Origin: Eucommia ulmoides
Lineage: Eukaryota > Streptophyta > Magnoliopsida > Garryales > Eucommiaceae
Assembly: GCA_016647705.1 (NCBI GenBank)
Contig: CM028336.1
Location: 1,116,001-1,180,000 of the forward strand
Length of the DNA: 64,000 bases
Reading direction: 5' to 3'
Below the pieces are notes generated by a model, which saw only the letters and a list, made by a program, of their open reading frames with translations, did not search any database and had not been told where the DNA came from. Numbering within the stretch: the first letter of the stretch is position 1; every line of letters starts with the position of its first letter. Positions 21,960 through 33,649 of the stretch are shown piece by piece. The translations under genes were made by a program, and so were the position numbers.

Positions 21960-23192
21960 TTGGGAGCCTATTATGTGCAAAAATATTTCGAGAATGGCTA
22001 CAGGTAAATCATATTTTTTTCCATAACAAAGCAATGTGGTATGGTTGAATCAAGCGTGAGTACTTATTATTGATTTGCAGGTTGTAAGAAACCCATATGC
22101 AAAGGGTCCTTTGGGTCTCGATCAACTCGAAGAAAGTCTTGATCTCAAAGTGGCGGATGTCGTGGATGATAATGGAGATTGGTTTCTCAAACCGATACTC
22201 CATATTATTAATGATAATCAAATTGAGGACATTTTAAAAAGTGATACTAAGGACCCTAACTCAAATGACAAACCTTTTTGGGGTTCGGAAAATTTTGGAA
22301 AATTTACTGTCCAATTGGCCTATGGAATAATCGAATCAATTGAGGATACATTAACGGAAGGATATAACTGGAATTGGATTTGGAAATTAAAATTTTCACA
22401 AAAAATTATTCATTTCTTATGGTTGGTTGTGCATGAAAAAATTGTAACAAATAAATCAAAGCTATAAGAAATAGTGAGCTTTCTAACTTTTGCCAAAGAC
22501 GTAATCTACGTGTAGAAACAATTGATTACATTCTACATTTGTGTCCAACAGCGGGCAAAATATGGGCCTCCTTTGTAGAACATTTTTCTAATTTGGAGAA
22601 TTTCACTTTGGACTTGGCGACATGGATCAAGAAACAAATAAAAGGGAGTAGTTCTAACCCTACTGACACTTTCAAGATGCTTCTCAATATTGATTGACTC
22701 GATAATGTGCTCTTGGAGGCTTTTCACTCCCAATATCCCCTAAATGATAAAGCAGTTTTTAGTCACTCTCATTGAAAATTTCCATGTGCAAACTTCTATA
22801 AATTGAACACAGACGGGATTGTTTTGGGAAATCCAGGAGAGGAAGGAATAGGTGGCCTCATCAGAGACAACCTTGGAACTTGGATGGTTGGATACTTCGG
22901 CTCTATCCCAGAGTGTACAAGCCTTGCTATAGAAATAAAAAATATTCGCACAGGGATAAAAAATGGCGATAGAGGAATACCAAGACTTGTTGTAAGAACG
23001 GATTCCAAAGAAGCAGTTGGGCTTATTCTTGATGAATGTCCAGAGACGCATGGGGACAAAATCTGGATGGACGATTGCAAACGCTTTATGAGGGATAACA
23101 AATATATTCTACAATTTGCTCCAAGAACGGAAAATCAAGGAGCTATGAATGATGTGGAGTTAAAAATTATAGAATCTCCCTGGAGGACATGA
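21960..23192 (+). pseudogene. LINE remnant: RT-linked zinc finger and RNase H
   Basis: Plus-strand frames at 22075-22467 encode a segment with GKFTVQLAYG and WIWKLKFSQKIIHFLWLVVH, matching the zf-RVT region of plant L1-type LINEs (nG.FsVksAY, W..iWk...p.ki..FlWl). A broken frame follows with LHLCPTAGKIWASF. Then 22803-23192 has KLNTDG, GGLIRDNLGTW and RTDSKEA, matching an RVT_3-type RNase H domain. Stops and frameshifts (for example near 22465 and 22695) break it, and the endonuclease and reverse transcriptase cores are missing. This is a 5'-truncated dead copy. Confidence 0.75.
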
Positions 23193-24258
23193 CTGAGATG
23201 GTGCTTGCGGAGATGGATGCGAGTGCTTTCGACTGACTTCCTATAGTTTTAAGAAAGCTCAAAATTATTTTAGTGAGCTACACTTAATTAAATTGTTAAT
23301 TGGCAAGATAAATCCTTTCATTAGTCAGCTGGTATTAATGCTTATAAAGTTGTTTGTATGTTCCTTGTGCTCCGACATGAAAAATAGAAATTTAAATTGA
23401 AGTTGCGTTGTTACTTTGTCTTAAAGTGGAGTAAAATATCTAAACTGTAGATTTAGTCAAATTAAATTTTTTTAACTGTAGTGTTTTTTTTTTTAAGGTA
23501 TATTTGACTATTTTATTGAAGAAGAACTGATCATTTTCTTAGGCAGATGTGTGGAAAAGAATGATGTTTATAATTTTTAATTGATTCTTTTTTTTTATAT
23601 ACGAAACTTTATATTTATATTGAATTGATTTTGTTAATTGTTATATCATTAATTTTTGAGTTGGATGGTTGATAAGTTATATACAAATTACTATTTATTC
23701 GGAAGTGCTATTGTGATTGTTTAAAATTACTGTATGATGCAAGATTTCAATGTCGCTTTATTTTTTATGGTGATTTTGTTGTATTTTGTAATTTGTTCAA
23801 TTTAAAATAGTGTCTTCAGTCACGAGTTATACGCTAGTCTTTTTTATAAGTCGGAACGCATTTTATATTTAATATTGAAAACATTTTCAACTGTTGATTT
23901 AGATTTTGTTGAGAAATTAAATCACAAACTTTTTAACAAAAAAATATTTTACTGACTAATATATTTGAATTTTGTATTTAATGTATTGAATTAAAATTAG
24001 TCTATTTAGACACGAGATATAAGATAGATTTTACATTTGATACATTTTGAAACATTTCCGACTACTGTTTTAGATTTTGTTAAATAACAAACTCTAAACA
24101 AAATGTATTTTCACGATTAATGTAATTGAACTAAGTATATTATATTCAAAATTAATGTATTAAATTAATCACATCCGTATTTTTTTTAACACCCCTAATT
24201 ATTTATTACATCAAATAAAATAAAAATAGTATACAAATAATTTTGAAATAAAAATTAA
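23193..24258. other. AT-rich DNA with diverged short repeats
   Basis: No gene. Two diverged copies of an AACATTTTC-AACTGTTGATTTAGATTTTGTT-like segment lie at about 23878 and 24050; relatives occur near 33055, 39640 and 39805. Confidence 0.45.
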
Positions 24259-24636
24259 GCCCCCGTTTGTCGTTCCTTGATTTCTGTTCCCGCTTCTAAA
24301 ATTTTGGGCACATTTGGTAAACATATTTCTGTTTCCAAATTATTTGGAGTAATTTATGAATAGTTCTTAAATTTCTTAAAATTCTGGGAAACAATAATGT
24401 TTATTCCGATTTACTCCCACAAAACTATTCCCACCGTTGCCCTGCTGGTCAACATTACCTGTCAACCAAACATGTTTTTTGTTTCTATTCTCATAAATTT
24501 AAAGAAACAATTTAAGGATAATGGTCATTACCAAACATTTTTCTATTCCTGAAATACTCCAGCACGGATATAGAATTTTCATCTTAATTTATTAAAAGTA
24601 GAAACATAAAAACAGAAACACTAACCAAACGCCAGC
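24259..24636. mobile_element. 378-bp MITE of the GTTTGG family, TSD TAA
   Basis: It begins GCCCCCGTTTGTCG and ends AACACTAACCAAACGCCAGC. TAA flanks both ends (24256-24258 and 24637-24639). The interior has CACATTTGGTAAACATATTTC and CTAAAATTTTGGG, shared with the 11705 and 43428 copies. It lies about 230 bp upstream of the likely leader of the J-protein gene. Confidence 0.8.
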
Positions 24637-24859
24637 TAAATTATACACCTATGCCAGCTCAGTCCATCTACTAAGATTAGTATTTTCTTCAATAAATAAA
24701 TATTTTTTTTTTCAAAAAAAAAGTGTATATACCCAACTCCATTATGGAATTAAATTTTAACCATGATAAAAAAAAATTAACCATGGTTAAGGGTGGTGGT
24801 TTGGTTAGGGTTAAAGATGAAGAGTTAGCTTAATTTTGGTGATATTTTTATGGGCTGGT

Positions 24860-26162
24860 TTTTATGAGTTTTGACCAAAGGCAAAAAGGTTTCTTCTTTC
24901 TCTTTGGGTGGTCATTTTCCATCTCAATTTGGTGGGAAAACGCATCGGCCATTCCAATTGATTTCAAATTTCTTCATCTACATCACTATCCTCCGCTATT
25001 GGTAATCACTAATTTCTCTCTCTACGCCCATTTTCCTGTTTCAATTTGGCGCAACTATGGCGGTAAACAAAGCACGTTGTTTACTGGATTTTAGGGCTTC
25101 GGTTTTTAGACGATTGAATGTGATGATTCGAATGGCGGAATTTCGATTGTTGTGTTTCGTTTGTCGTAGATCGGTTTTTGTTTCTTTTTGAGTTTGATTT
25201 TGCGTTCGGCAATCATGAATCTGAGTGTTGATTGAGACGTGTTCGAACTAAATGCTTCGATAATCAGGATGCTGTTTCTCATGAATGTTAATTTGGCTGT
25301 TTTTTTAATGGTAATTCGGAATTGCATTATGATTTTTTTTTGGTATTGAGGACTGGTGATGAATCTATGGCACTGTTGTAAAGGATTGTGCTAATATGCA
25401 TAGTTTTGCATGCGTTGTTCTCTCTCTCTTTTTCTAGCTCGATGATTGTTTATTCGCTTGTTTGCTTAGAAAGGTGTAGAAAATAGTGATTCTGTGTGAT
25501 TTCATTTGTTAATGTTCATAATGTTTAGATGGTGGTGCCGAATTCTTCATTCTTGGATAGAACGGAGAGGGCTGTGTTTGGTTATTTATGAGGATCGACC
25601 ATGGTAACGTTCATGCAGATGCATTGATAATAATCTAATTAGTTAGGGCAAATTGAATATCATGAAGTAAAAAGGGGGCAGCGCAGTGCATGAAGGCTCC
25701 CGCTGTTACGGGGTCTGGGGAGGGTCATGTACGCAGCCTTACCCCTGTAGAGTGGCTGTTTCCAAGATTTGAACCCGGGATCTCCAGGTTTCAATGAAGC
25801 AACTTTACCATTGTACCCAAGGCTCAAGAGCTATTATTCATCCTAGATGACTGTCATTTCCATATTATTCTTTGGCAAAAGCCAAGTTTCCCATATGTGT
25901 ATCGAGTTTCATTTTGATTGCCTAAGATTTTTATTTATTTTTACTGAGTTTTCTTTGAGGGGATCTATTGAATTAAGTGAATAAGTTACCAATTTTCTGG
26001 TACTCTGCTTTGTTACAGGTAGATGGTGATTCAAACGAGTCATCCCAAGGAAGAGAAGATAATCTTACGTCTTTCTCTCGGATAATTGTGCTGTAATTCG
26101 GGCTTGATTTCCTTAGTTTTGGTTGTTATCCGTAGTGTTCAAAACATTGACATAAATAAGCC
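24860..26162 (+). promoter_or_regulatory. J-protein 5' leader with intron
   Basis: A 3' splice site TTTGTTACAG ends at 26018, and the leader continues 26019-26162 to the ATG without an intervening open frame. The matching donor is probably one of two GGTAA sites, near 25002 or 25063. The inferred UTR intron of about 1 kb contains a reverse SINE. Transcription start not fixed. Confidence 0.5.
25671..25832 (-). mobile_element. Au-like SINE, minus orientation
   Basis: GTACGCAGCCTTACCCC, GGCTGTTTCCAAGATTTGAA and CCCGGGATCTCCAGG are the reverse complement of Au SINE landmarks, with the B box at TTTGAACCC. It lies in the presumed 5' UTR intron of the J-protein gene. Confidence 0.75.
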
Positions 26163-28340
26163 ATGGAATGCAATAGAGATGAGGCGATACGAGCAAGAAC
26201 AATTGCAGAGCGAAAATTAGTGGAAAAAGATTTTACAGGCTCGAAAAAATTTGCGCTGAAGGCACAAGCTCTATATCCTGGGCTTGAAGGAATTCCCCAG
26301 ATGTTAACAACACTTGATGTGTATATCTCGGCTGAAAACAAGGTGAATGGAGAATTAGATTGGTATGGCATACTTGGTGTAAGCCCCTCAGATGATGATG
26401 AAATTGTGAAAAAACAGTATCGAAAATTGGCTCTTGTTCTTCACCCCGATAAGAACAAATCTACTGGCGCTGATGGTGCATTCAAGCTTATTTCAGAGGC
26501 ATGGGGGTTGTTATCGGATAAGGGTAAGAGGTCAGCGTATAACCAAAGAAGGAATTCAAAAGGATTTCAACATCAAAAGGTTAATCTGAGTGAACCTTCT
26601 GCTGCACCACCTCCTCGTTCAAATGGATTTCATAGCTTTGCAAGAGCAAACTCGAATCTAAACCTAAAGACAAACAAAAGTACCTCCAAGGCATCTCACT
26701 CGTCAGTTCCTCCACCGTCCCATAAAAGAACCGATACGTTTTGGACTATCTGCCATAGATGCAAGATGCATTACGAGTATCTCAAGGTGTATCTTAATCA
26801 TACCCTTCTTTGCCCAAACTGTCAAGAGGCTTTTCAGGCATCAGAAACGGCCCCGCCCGTTAACTTTTCCAAGCCCATCAATCCTCCTGCATCTACTGCT
26901 GCTAATCACATGAGTACAGGAAGAAGCTCTTCTGCTGGTTCAACTGGTTTTAATCCATCAAACAGCAAAAACATTCAGCAAGGTACTACTTTCTCTAGAA
27001 CAGAACCATCAGTCGCTGCAAAAGCTGCATATGTTGTCAAGCAGGCAAACGAGAGAATGAAGAGAGAGCGTGAAGAATCGAGTTCTGGTTATAACCCGGT
27101 GTTCACAGGAGATGGGCTTACGAAAAAGAGGAGAGGATTAGACGAGGATGGTCAAACTGGGTTTCCGAACGGGGATTTGAAAAAGGGTGGCTTTGAGATG
27201 GATAGGAATAACAGATTTTATGGTTTTCCCAATCCACAAATCAAGCCTAACAGCACTAGAGATTTGACTCCTCTTGAAACAAGAAACATGCTGATGCAGA
27301 AGGCTTTGATAGAGATTCGCAAGAAGCTTAAAGAACAAAGCGCAGACACTGTAATTAAAGCTGAACCGAAGGCAGAAAAAGAGAGCAAAAATGAAAAAGA
27401 GAAAACCACTGTAAAGGGTCGGACTCAGAATTTGAACAGTAATAATGGGTCCTCTTCTACCAAAAAGATAGCTGAACAAGCTAACACACCCGCCGATAAT
27501 CCAGCTGAAGTGAAGCCTCAAATGGTATCTATGAATGTCCCCGATCCTGATTTTCATGATTTTGACCTTGACAGGACAGAAAGGGCGTTTGGAGATAACC
27601 AGGTTTGGGCAGCATATGATGACGACGATGGGATGCCCCGTTTTTACGCCCTAATTCATAAGGTCATCTCCAGGAAGCCGTTTAAGATGAAGATCAGTTG
27701 GCTAAACTCAAAAACCAACACAGAATTTGGTCCTGTTGAGTGGGTAAGTCGCGGTTTTTTCAAAACCTGCGGTGAATTCAGAGTGGGCAGACACGAAATA
27801 TACAAAACCCTGAATTCGTTCTCCCACAAGGTCGAATGGACGAAAGGACCACGTGGAACCGTTCACATATTTCCCAAAAAAGGCGAAATCTGGGCTCTAT
27901 ACAGAAACTGGTCTTCTGATTGGAACGAACACACCCCGGATGAAGTGATACACAAATACGATATGGTGCAAGTTCTTGATGACTACAACGAGCAACAAGG
28001 GGTGTCGGTTACTCCTCTTGTGAAGGTACCTGGTTTCAGGACAGTTTTTTATCCTCGTTTGGACCCTAATAAAGCAATTAAAATTCCTAATCAAGAGATG
28101 TTTCGACTCTCACATCGGGTTCCCAGCTACTTGCTCACAGGCCAAGAAGCTCAAAATGCTCCGAAGGGTTGCCATGAGCTTGACACAGCAGCCACTCCAT
28201 TGGAGCTTCTTCAGGTAACGACAGAAGCTAAAGATGTGGCAATGACAGAGAACAATGAACATGGTGAAGCAGAAACGAGGTCTAAGGAAGAAGTGATGGT
28301 AGCGGATGGTGAAGAAACAAAGCAAGAAGATACAATTTGA
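26163..28340 (+). CDS. J-domain (Hsp40) protein with DUF3444
   Basis: One uninterrupted exon of 725 codons, starting at ATG 26163 in a GCCATGG context. The J domain covers about residues 66-127 and keeps the HPD tripeptide (94-96) needed to stimulate Hsp70 ATPase. A zinc-ribbon-like CHRC...CPNC pair follows (cysteines 197, 200, 217, 220). The middle is low-complexity, rich in Ser, Asn and Lys, with a possible nuclear signal KKRR (321-324) and a charged stretch 375-415. DUF3444 occupies about 463-668 (VWAAYDDDDGMPRFYALI, then SHKVEW and IFPKKGEIWALY). The acidic tail is disordered. This is the plant family of Arabidopsis AT5G53150, presumed nuclear co-chaperones. Domain calls are firm; cellular role is inference. 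Confidence 0.95.
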   Translation: MECNRDEAIRARTIAERKLVEKDFTGSKKFALKAQALYPGLEGIPQMLTTLDVYISAENKVNGELDWYGILGVSPSDDDEIVKKQYRKLALVLHPDKNKSTGADGAFKLISEAWGLLSDKGKRSAYNQRRNSKGFQHQKVNLSEPSAAPPPRSNGFHSFARANSNLNLKTNKSTSKASHSSVPPPSHKRTDTFWTICHRCKMHYEYLKVYLNHTLLCPNCQEAFQASETAPPVNFSKPINPPASTAANHMSTGRSSSAGSTGFNPSNSKNIQQGTTFSRTEPSVAAKAAYVVKQANERMKREREESSSGYNPVFTGDGLTKKRRGLDEDGQTGFPNGDLKKGGFEMDRNNRFYGFPNPQIKPNSTRDLTPLETRNMLMQKALIEIRKKLKEQSADTVIKAEPKAEKESKNEKEKTTVKGRTQNLNSNNGSSSTKKIAEQANTPADNPAEVKPQMVSMNVPDPDFHDFDLDRTERAFGDNQVWAAYDDDDGMPRFYALIHKVISRKPFKMKISWLNSKTNTEFGPVEWVSRGFFKTCGEFRVGRHEIYKTLNSFSHKVEWTKGPRGTVHIFPKKGEIWALYRNWSSDWNEHTPDEVIHKYDMVQVLDDYNEQQGVSVTPLVKVPGFRTVFYPRLDPNKAIKIPNQEMFRLSHRVPSYLLTGQEAQNAPKGCHELDTAATPLELLQVTTEAKDVAMTENNEHGEAETRSKEEVMVADGEETKQEDTI

Positions 28341-28836
28341 CAACGGCAGCAAATGGGAGCAGCAGCAGCAGGAGTACATTTTGGCGAATATATAGTAACA
28401 AGTAAGCATTTCGGCGAACTGGTCTGGCCTACAATTTTGGCGCAAAAACGGTGAATAGACTTATTCTTGGTTTTTAGATTTAGAAGGTTGGGAATGTGAT
28501 GAAACTTTAAAACCTAACCCTAGATTTTATTTTATTTTTGCTTGATTTGTGATGGACTAAATCCGATGGATGGATGATAACCACCGTGATTGACACATCA
28601 CTTGACCGTTTTTCGTCATGATCATTGGATTTAACTCCGCTCAACTCAAAAAAAAAAAAAAAAAATTGGAGAAGAAAAGGAGGATTTGGACTTAGGTTTT
28701 TTTGTCTGCAAATAGGATACCGGTTAAAAGAACTGGCCTTTTCACATTTTGTTTTCCATATGTACCTGTTTTCATTCTACACTTTTGAACCTCATCAGAC
28801 GTGAAATTATAGTACTTCAGCAGAAAGTGTTGTCCA
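28341..28836 (+). other. 3' UTR and flank of the J-protein gene
   Basis: AT-rich sequence after the TGA with no open frame; a run of about 17 A at 28648-28665. Probable 3' UTR and polyadenylation region. Confidence 0.45.
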
Positions 28837-28873
28837 TTTTTTATTTATTTATTTATTTTATTTATTTATTTTT
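28837..28873. repeat. (ATTT)n microsatellite
   Basis: About nine TTTA/ATTT units with one interruption, downstream of the J-protein gene. Confidence 0.85.
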
Positions 28874-28975
28874 GCATATTTTAAAGCCTCTGGAAATACA
28901 ATTTTTTTCTGGGATTTTTGTTGCAAATGTAAAGAGGAAGAACCTTGGTTTTTGCCTTCTTGGGGGAAGTTTTAA

Positions 28976-29180
28976 GGATCTGTTTGGATGACTTGACTCA
29001 GAATTAGCTGTTTTGCTTCAATTTTTGTCTGTTTTGTCCCTTTTTTTACCTTGCTCTTGTTTTCTTGTGCCTTTGATTGTTGTCTGAGGCGTGTTTGGTT
29101 TGCAATTTGAAAAACTGGGTTTTTAAAAACAGAGTTTTTCGAATCAAAAAACTGTTTTTGAAACCAAGCCAAACAGATCC
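28976..29180. mobile_element. 205-bp MITE, GGATCTGTTTGG ends
   Basis: GGATCTGTTTGG and CCAAACAGATCC are perfect 12-bp inverted ends, flanked by TTAA on both sides (28972-28975 and 29181-29184). An inner GTGTTTGGTTTGCAATTTG block at 29091 may be a second, nested copy. Confidence 0.75.
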
Positions 29181-29184
29181 TTAA

Positions 29185-31446
29185 GTTCTCAAATGGGGTA
29201 TCTTGGTAGTCAATTATGCTTAATTCACAGTCAAAAAAGGTTAATTTCCAGAGAAATCTTCCAATACTAATTATTCCATTTTAACTGAAAGTGAGACAAG
29301 CCAATAAGTGTTCTTAAATGATTAATATGCATCATGATGATGCTCATTCATGTTTAGTATTATTTTATTGGGGGATTTTTGGTAAACGGTCCAAATTAAA
29401 ATTTTAGTGGGGTCTCTGTTTTATAGTAATTTTTTTAGAAGTCTGAAGTTACTGTAATATTTAAAAGTTATTGTATTTTTTCTATGTAAAAAATTGTATT
29501 ATTTTTATGGTCTACAATAACTTTCTGATTTTTTATAACAACTTTGCTCTTCTGAAAAAATTATTGTAACACGTAAATTGTATGAAATAAAATTTTAATT
29601 TTATATACTATTCACCAAAAAATCCTATTTTATTTCTATTTGAACTTTTCCTCCTAAATGTCCGAAAAAATTATATGAATATTGAGATTTGTCAATTCCT
29701 AAAGTTTTACATTTATTTCAATCTTATAAAATTAAAAACGTTGTTAATGATTTTGGATCGAAAATAGGTTGTGTTTAATACAACCAGGATATTTTCATTT
29801 AAGACGTTTTTTTAATAAGAATCGTGATTTATTTCTTTGATTTTTTGCTTTTATATAAAGTTGTACTTCACAAGAACGTGCTTTCAAAATCAAATATATA
29901 TAAAGAAAAGAAGAAAAAAAATATATCAAATTGGAACTTTTCCTAGTAAATGTCCATTAAAGATCTTCAAAATATCTTAATATTAATTAATTAATTAATA
30001 TAATTAGATTTAAGATAGATTATGATCTTGTTGGTTTTTTTTTTAAGAGCAATTTTGATGGCATTTTTTAGTGGATTGACAAGACTTCAACTCCCACACC
30101 AATTAATTTTCTATATTTGTAAATTATAATGCTTGATTAGTATATGAATTATTTATTTATTTATTTTCTAATTAATTATAAATAAAATTATGATTATTCT
30201 ATTGGTGGGTGCTTCTTGTTGTTGTCCACAAATCAAAAACTTGTTTTTGTTTAATAGATTTGATAATGATATTTAGGAGCCTAAACCAATCAAATCTCTA
30301 AGCTTTGCTTGAGATTTACACTAAATTTTTGTCTTTTCTATTTATTAATCTTATAATAATTAACATTAAGTCGTCATTGTCACAAACACTAATTAAAGTG
30401 AATTATATTGTTTGAAAATTTAAAATAATTAAATTATTGAAGATAGTTGCCGCGATTTTTTTTTAAACGATATAAACATTGTCAGATTGTGATATTACCA
30501 TAAAAGCAGTATTTTTAAATTTTATTCATTTTTTCCTTTTATAAAATAAAAAAAATAAAAAAAAATCACTCTCAACCTAATTTTTGATAATTCATAAAAA
30601 AAAAAAAAAAATCATTTTCACCTTGATTATTTTTTAGGGTTAATGGCACTTTATCCCTGATAGTTTAATCGAATTGTACTTTATACTCTTTTAGCATTTT
30701 CATAAGCACTTACCCTCATGTGATTCAGACTAAAGTGAAATTACTAAATTTTTTATTAAAGTAGTCAAATTTCAAAAAATCAAAATTAATAAATCATTTT
30801 AGGTTGATTGATATTTGTATCCCTGATCGGGACGACTCGGGTCGGATAATATCTATTTTCTCTTTCATTTACTCTCCGGATCGGTTCGATAGTAAATTTA
30901 TCATTTTGTAAAATTTTGTTAATTATTTAGCCGTTGCACCTAACTCTAAACTACGGGGGTACAAAGTGAAATTTAGACAAATTGCAGGAGACAAAGTGTA
31001 ATTAATCCGAATTTTTTTTTTTTTTTTTATCTAAATTTAATTTTAAAAAAATAATAACCAATATAAAAAATACAAACAAATAATAATTGAAAGCGACCGT
31101 AAATTATGTTAGTAAAAACCGATACGTTAGTAATCAAATTAAATATTGAATTTTATTTTATTTTTTTAAATAATCAAATTTGTCAAAAATAATAAAAAAT
31201 TATAGACAAGTTAATTTGGGTTACATACCCATGACTTAAAGTAATATACACCTTTTTACACATGATGAAGACATATATATATATAGTGCTTTTTAAAGGC
31301 ATTGGTCCAATTATTCCTGTATAAAGTCCCCCATCAAATGGTGCACCCTATATAGGGTTACAAAAAAGGTTCACCACTATATTTATTACTATATACAAAT
31401 ATATCCCCCTTTTTCTTTTTCTTTTTTATTTGTGTGAAAGTCCTCA
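29185..31446. other. AT-rich intergenic DNA
   Basis: No gene or clear element. Runs of A and T, and short clusters such as ATTAATTAATTAATAT near 29985. Confidence 0.4.

Positions 31447-31486
<40 letters not shown>
31447..31486. repeat. (AT)n microsatellite
   Basis: About 19 AT units just upstream of a TRIM element; another AT run lies at 31996-32020 on its other side. Confidence 0.85.
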
Positions 31487-31491
<5 letters not shown>

Positions 31492-31508
31492 CATACATGC
31501 ACTCTTTT

Positions 31509-31962
31509 TGTTAGGTTTATTTCCAGAGGTGGAAAAAGTTGATGGTCAAGATATAAGTGTGAGACAAAATCTCATCTTATGAACTAACTTTTGGAATTGA
31601 GAGAGACTCAAATCCACCTAAACTGGTATAAGAGTTTAAGTTACAATAACTCTGGCCCAATAGTCACAAAGAGATTGGCTGGTCGAGGGTTAGCTGACCA
31701 AAAACTCGATGTATGAAGGGGAGATTGTTGGATTTATCACACATCAAATGTGGAAAGAGTTAATGGTTAAATTATAAATGTGAAGAAAAACCTTCTAGTT
31801 TTGAGGGTTAATAGAGGCCCAAAACAATCCTACATTAGCATCAAAGCCCAAATTACAATAATTCTGACTCAATTGTCAAGAAGGGAGAGACTGATCGAGA
31901 GTTAGCTGACCAAAATTTCACTTCATAAATTAACTTTTGGGGATGAGGGATGTCAAAAACCG
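31509..31962 (+). mobile_element. TRIM element, tandem LTR-internal-LTR array
   Basis: The first LTR starts TGTTAGGTTTAT (31509) and ends near 31621, followed by CTGGTATAAGAG (primer-binding-site-like). An internal AGATTGGCTGGTCGAGGGTT and a purine tract GAAGGGGAGAT (31716-31725) precede the second LTR, TGTTGGATTTATCACACATC from 31726. After that LTR come a second primer-site-like TTAGCATCAAAGCCC and internal block, then a third partial LTR (AACTTTTGGGGATGAG). A related composite element is at 7845-8292. No coding capacity. Confidence 0.7.
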
Positions 31963-31988
31963 TACCACTACACTTTTACATAATATAT

Positions 31989-32020
<32 letters not shown>

Positions 32021-32206
32021 ATCAATATGTATATACGTGGTTCAATCCTGGGATGAAACGTAGCCTAGAGTGGAAGGGCATGTACTTGTGACTGTTACAT
32101 GCACATGCACCTGAGTTTTGTAGCATGATGATTTAATATTGTTTGGAAATGTTGAAGCCATATGTTTGGTTAGAGATGAAGTTGCAGAAGCCATCATAAT
32201 ATGGAG

Positions 32207-32242
32207 CACCCACCCCACCCCACCCCACCCCACCCCACCCCA
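32207..32242. repeat. (ACCCC)n pentanucleotide repeat
   Basis: About seven CACCC/ACCCC units in a row. The minus strand is (GGGGT)n, a G-quadruplex-capable sequence. Confidence 0.85.
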
Positions 32243-32341
32243 GATAGACAACTACTTTGTCTTCATAATGGAGGTAGATGAATTGCAAGAATATTGTTTT
32301 TTAAAACAATATTTCTTAAAATATTGAATACTGAATATATT

Positions 32342-32862
32342 TGTTGTGAAAATAACGGTGATATTCAATGTTTAATGTGATAATCGATTAATGTGGTTGA
32401 TGTTGATTATTTATCATAATCACAATAAAATGAAATTAAACAATAATTTAAAGCATACATGATTATTAGGACACAACAATGAAGAACAGTAATTGAAGAC
32501 GTATCTGTCTCGATCATCGCAGGAGATTGAATTTGTTACAGCAGATTACTAACCGGATCTTTCTCCCTATGATCTAGATTTCGTGGCGGCAGCTCTCAAT
32601 AGGAAGAAACTCTTAATCTATATTAGGGAGGGAACTTAATTATATATATTAAGGTTTCTCGTTAGACCCTCTCATAACGGGTTTCAACGAAATCTTAAAC
32701 CTACACTTGTCACTTCACTAGGTTTCTACATAAAAAACGCCACAACCCAAATCAAAATATGATCACTGACTAGATGAGTTGCTTAAATAATAAATTATCT
32801 ATTAACCCATTTTTTTAAAGCAATTAATTCAATTAATGTTAGCCCATAAAAATATTCCAACA
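32342..32862. mobile_element. Possible solo LTR
   Basis: The block starts TGTTGTG and ends TTCCAACA, with GCTCTCAATAGGAAGAAACT and ACGGGTTTCAACGAAATC inside, resembling copia LTR ends. No matching target duplication was found, so this is tentative. Confidence 0.3.
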
Positions 32863-33649
32863 GTTGATGGTCATCATTAATATTTGTTGTGGTGGTGAAT
32901 GATAGTAGACAGTAATCGAGGTGGTGGTGGTGATTTTGATGCAATGGTGTGGGTGTGTGCGGTGCTGGGTAATGATAGTGAACGGTGTTGTGGTTGTGAT
33001 GATGAGAATGAATGTTTTACATCTTAGATACTTTTTTTACCGTTAGATAATTGAAAACATTAGCAACCGTTGGTTTAGATTAATTTGTTAAGAAACGAGA
33101 AAAAAATCAGGATTAATGCACTCGAACTAATAATATAATATTCGGGAAAATTGTATTTTTGGTCACTAAAACACTGGGTGAATGTTTAAGTGTAACTTTA
33201 AATTTGTCAAATTGCACATTTGATCTCCAAATTTTTATATTTGTTTCAATCTCGAATTGGAAAACATTGTTAATGATTTTGAAGGAAAAATGGATTGTAC
33301 TCAACACACGACCTTCTAATGGGGATATTTTTGTTATTTTATTATTCCATTAAACCTAAGACATTTTCCTCAACAAGAATTTAGACTCTCTTTTTCTTAT
33401 TTGTTCAGACGAATCATTGTTAGAGAAATATTGATTATGAAAAAATATTTTGTCATGAGCTCAAATTAGTTTTTTTTAATCCAAAATCATTATTTTTAAT
33501 TTTACGGGATTAAAAAAATGTGGAACTTATATCAAATATATAATTTAACAAATAGGTAGACATCAACCTCATTTTTTCAAAATAAAAAATATAAATTTTA
33601 AAATGAATATATTAAATTAAAATTAGTAGAAAATGTATACCCAAAAAGT

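Noticed and set aside
22009-22221. Minus-strand frame over the LINE remnant
   Set aside because: Shadow of the plus-strand zf-RVT reading frame, which has the real family match.
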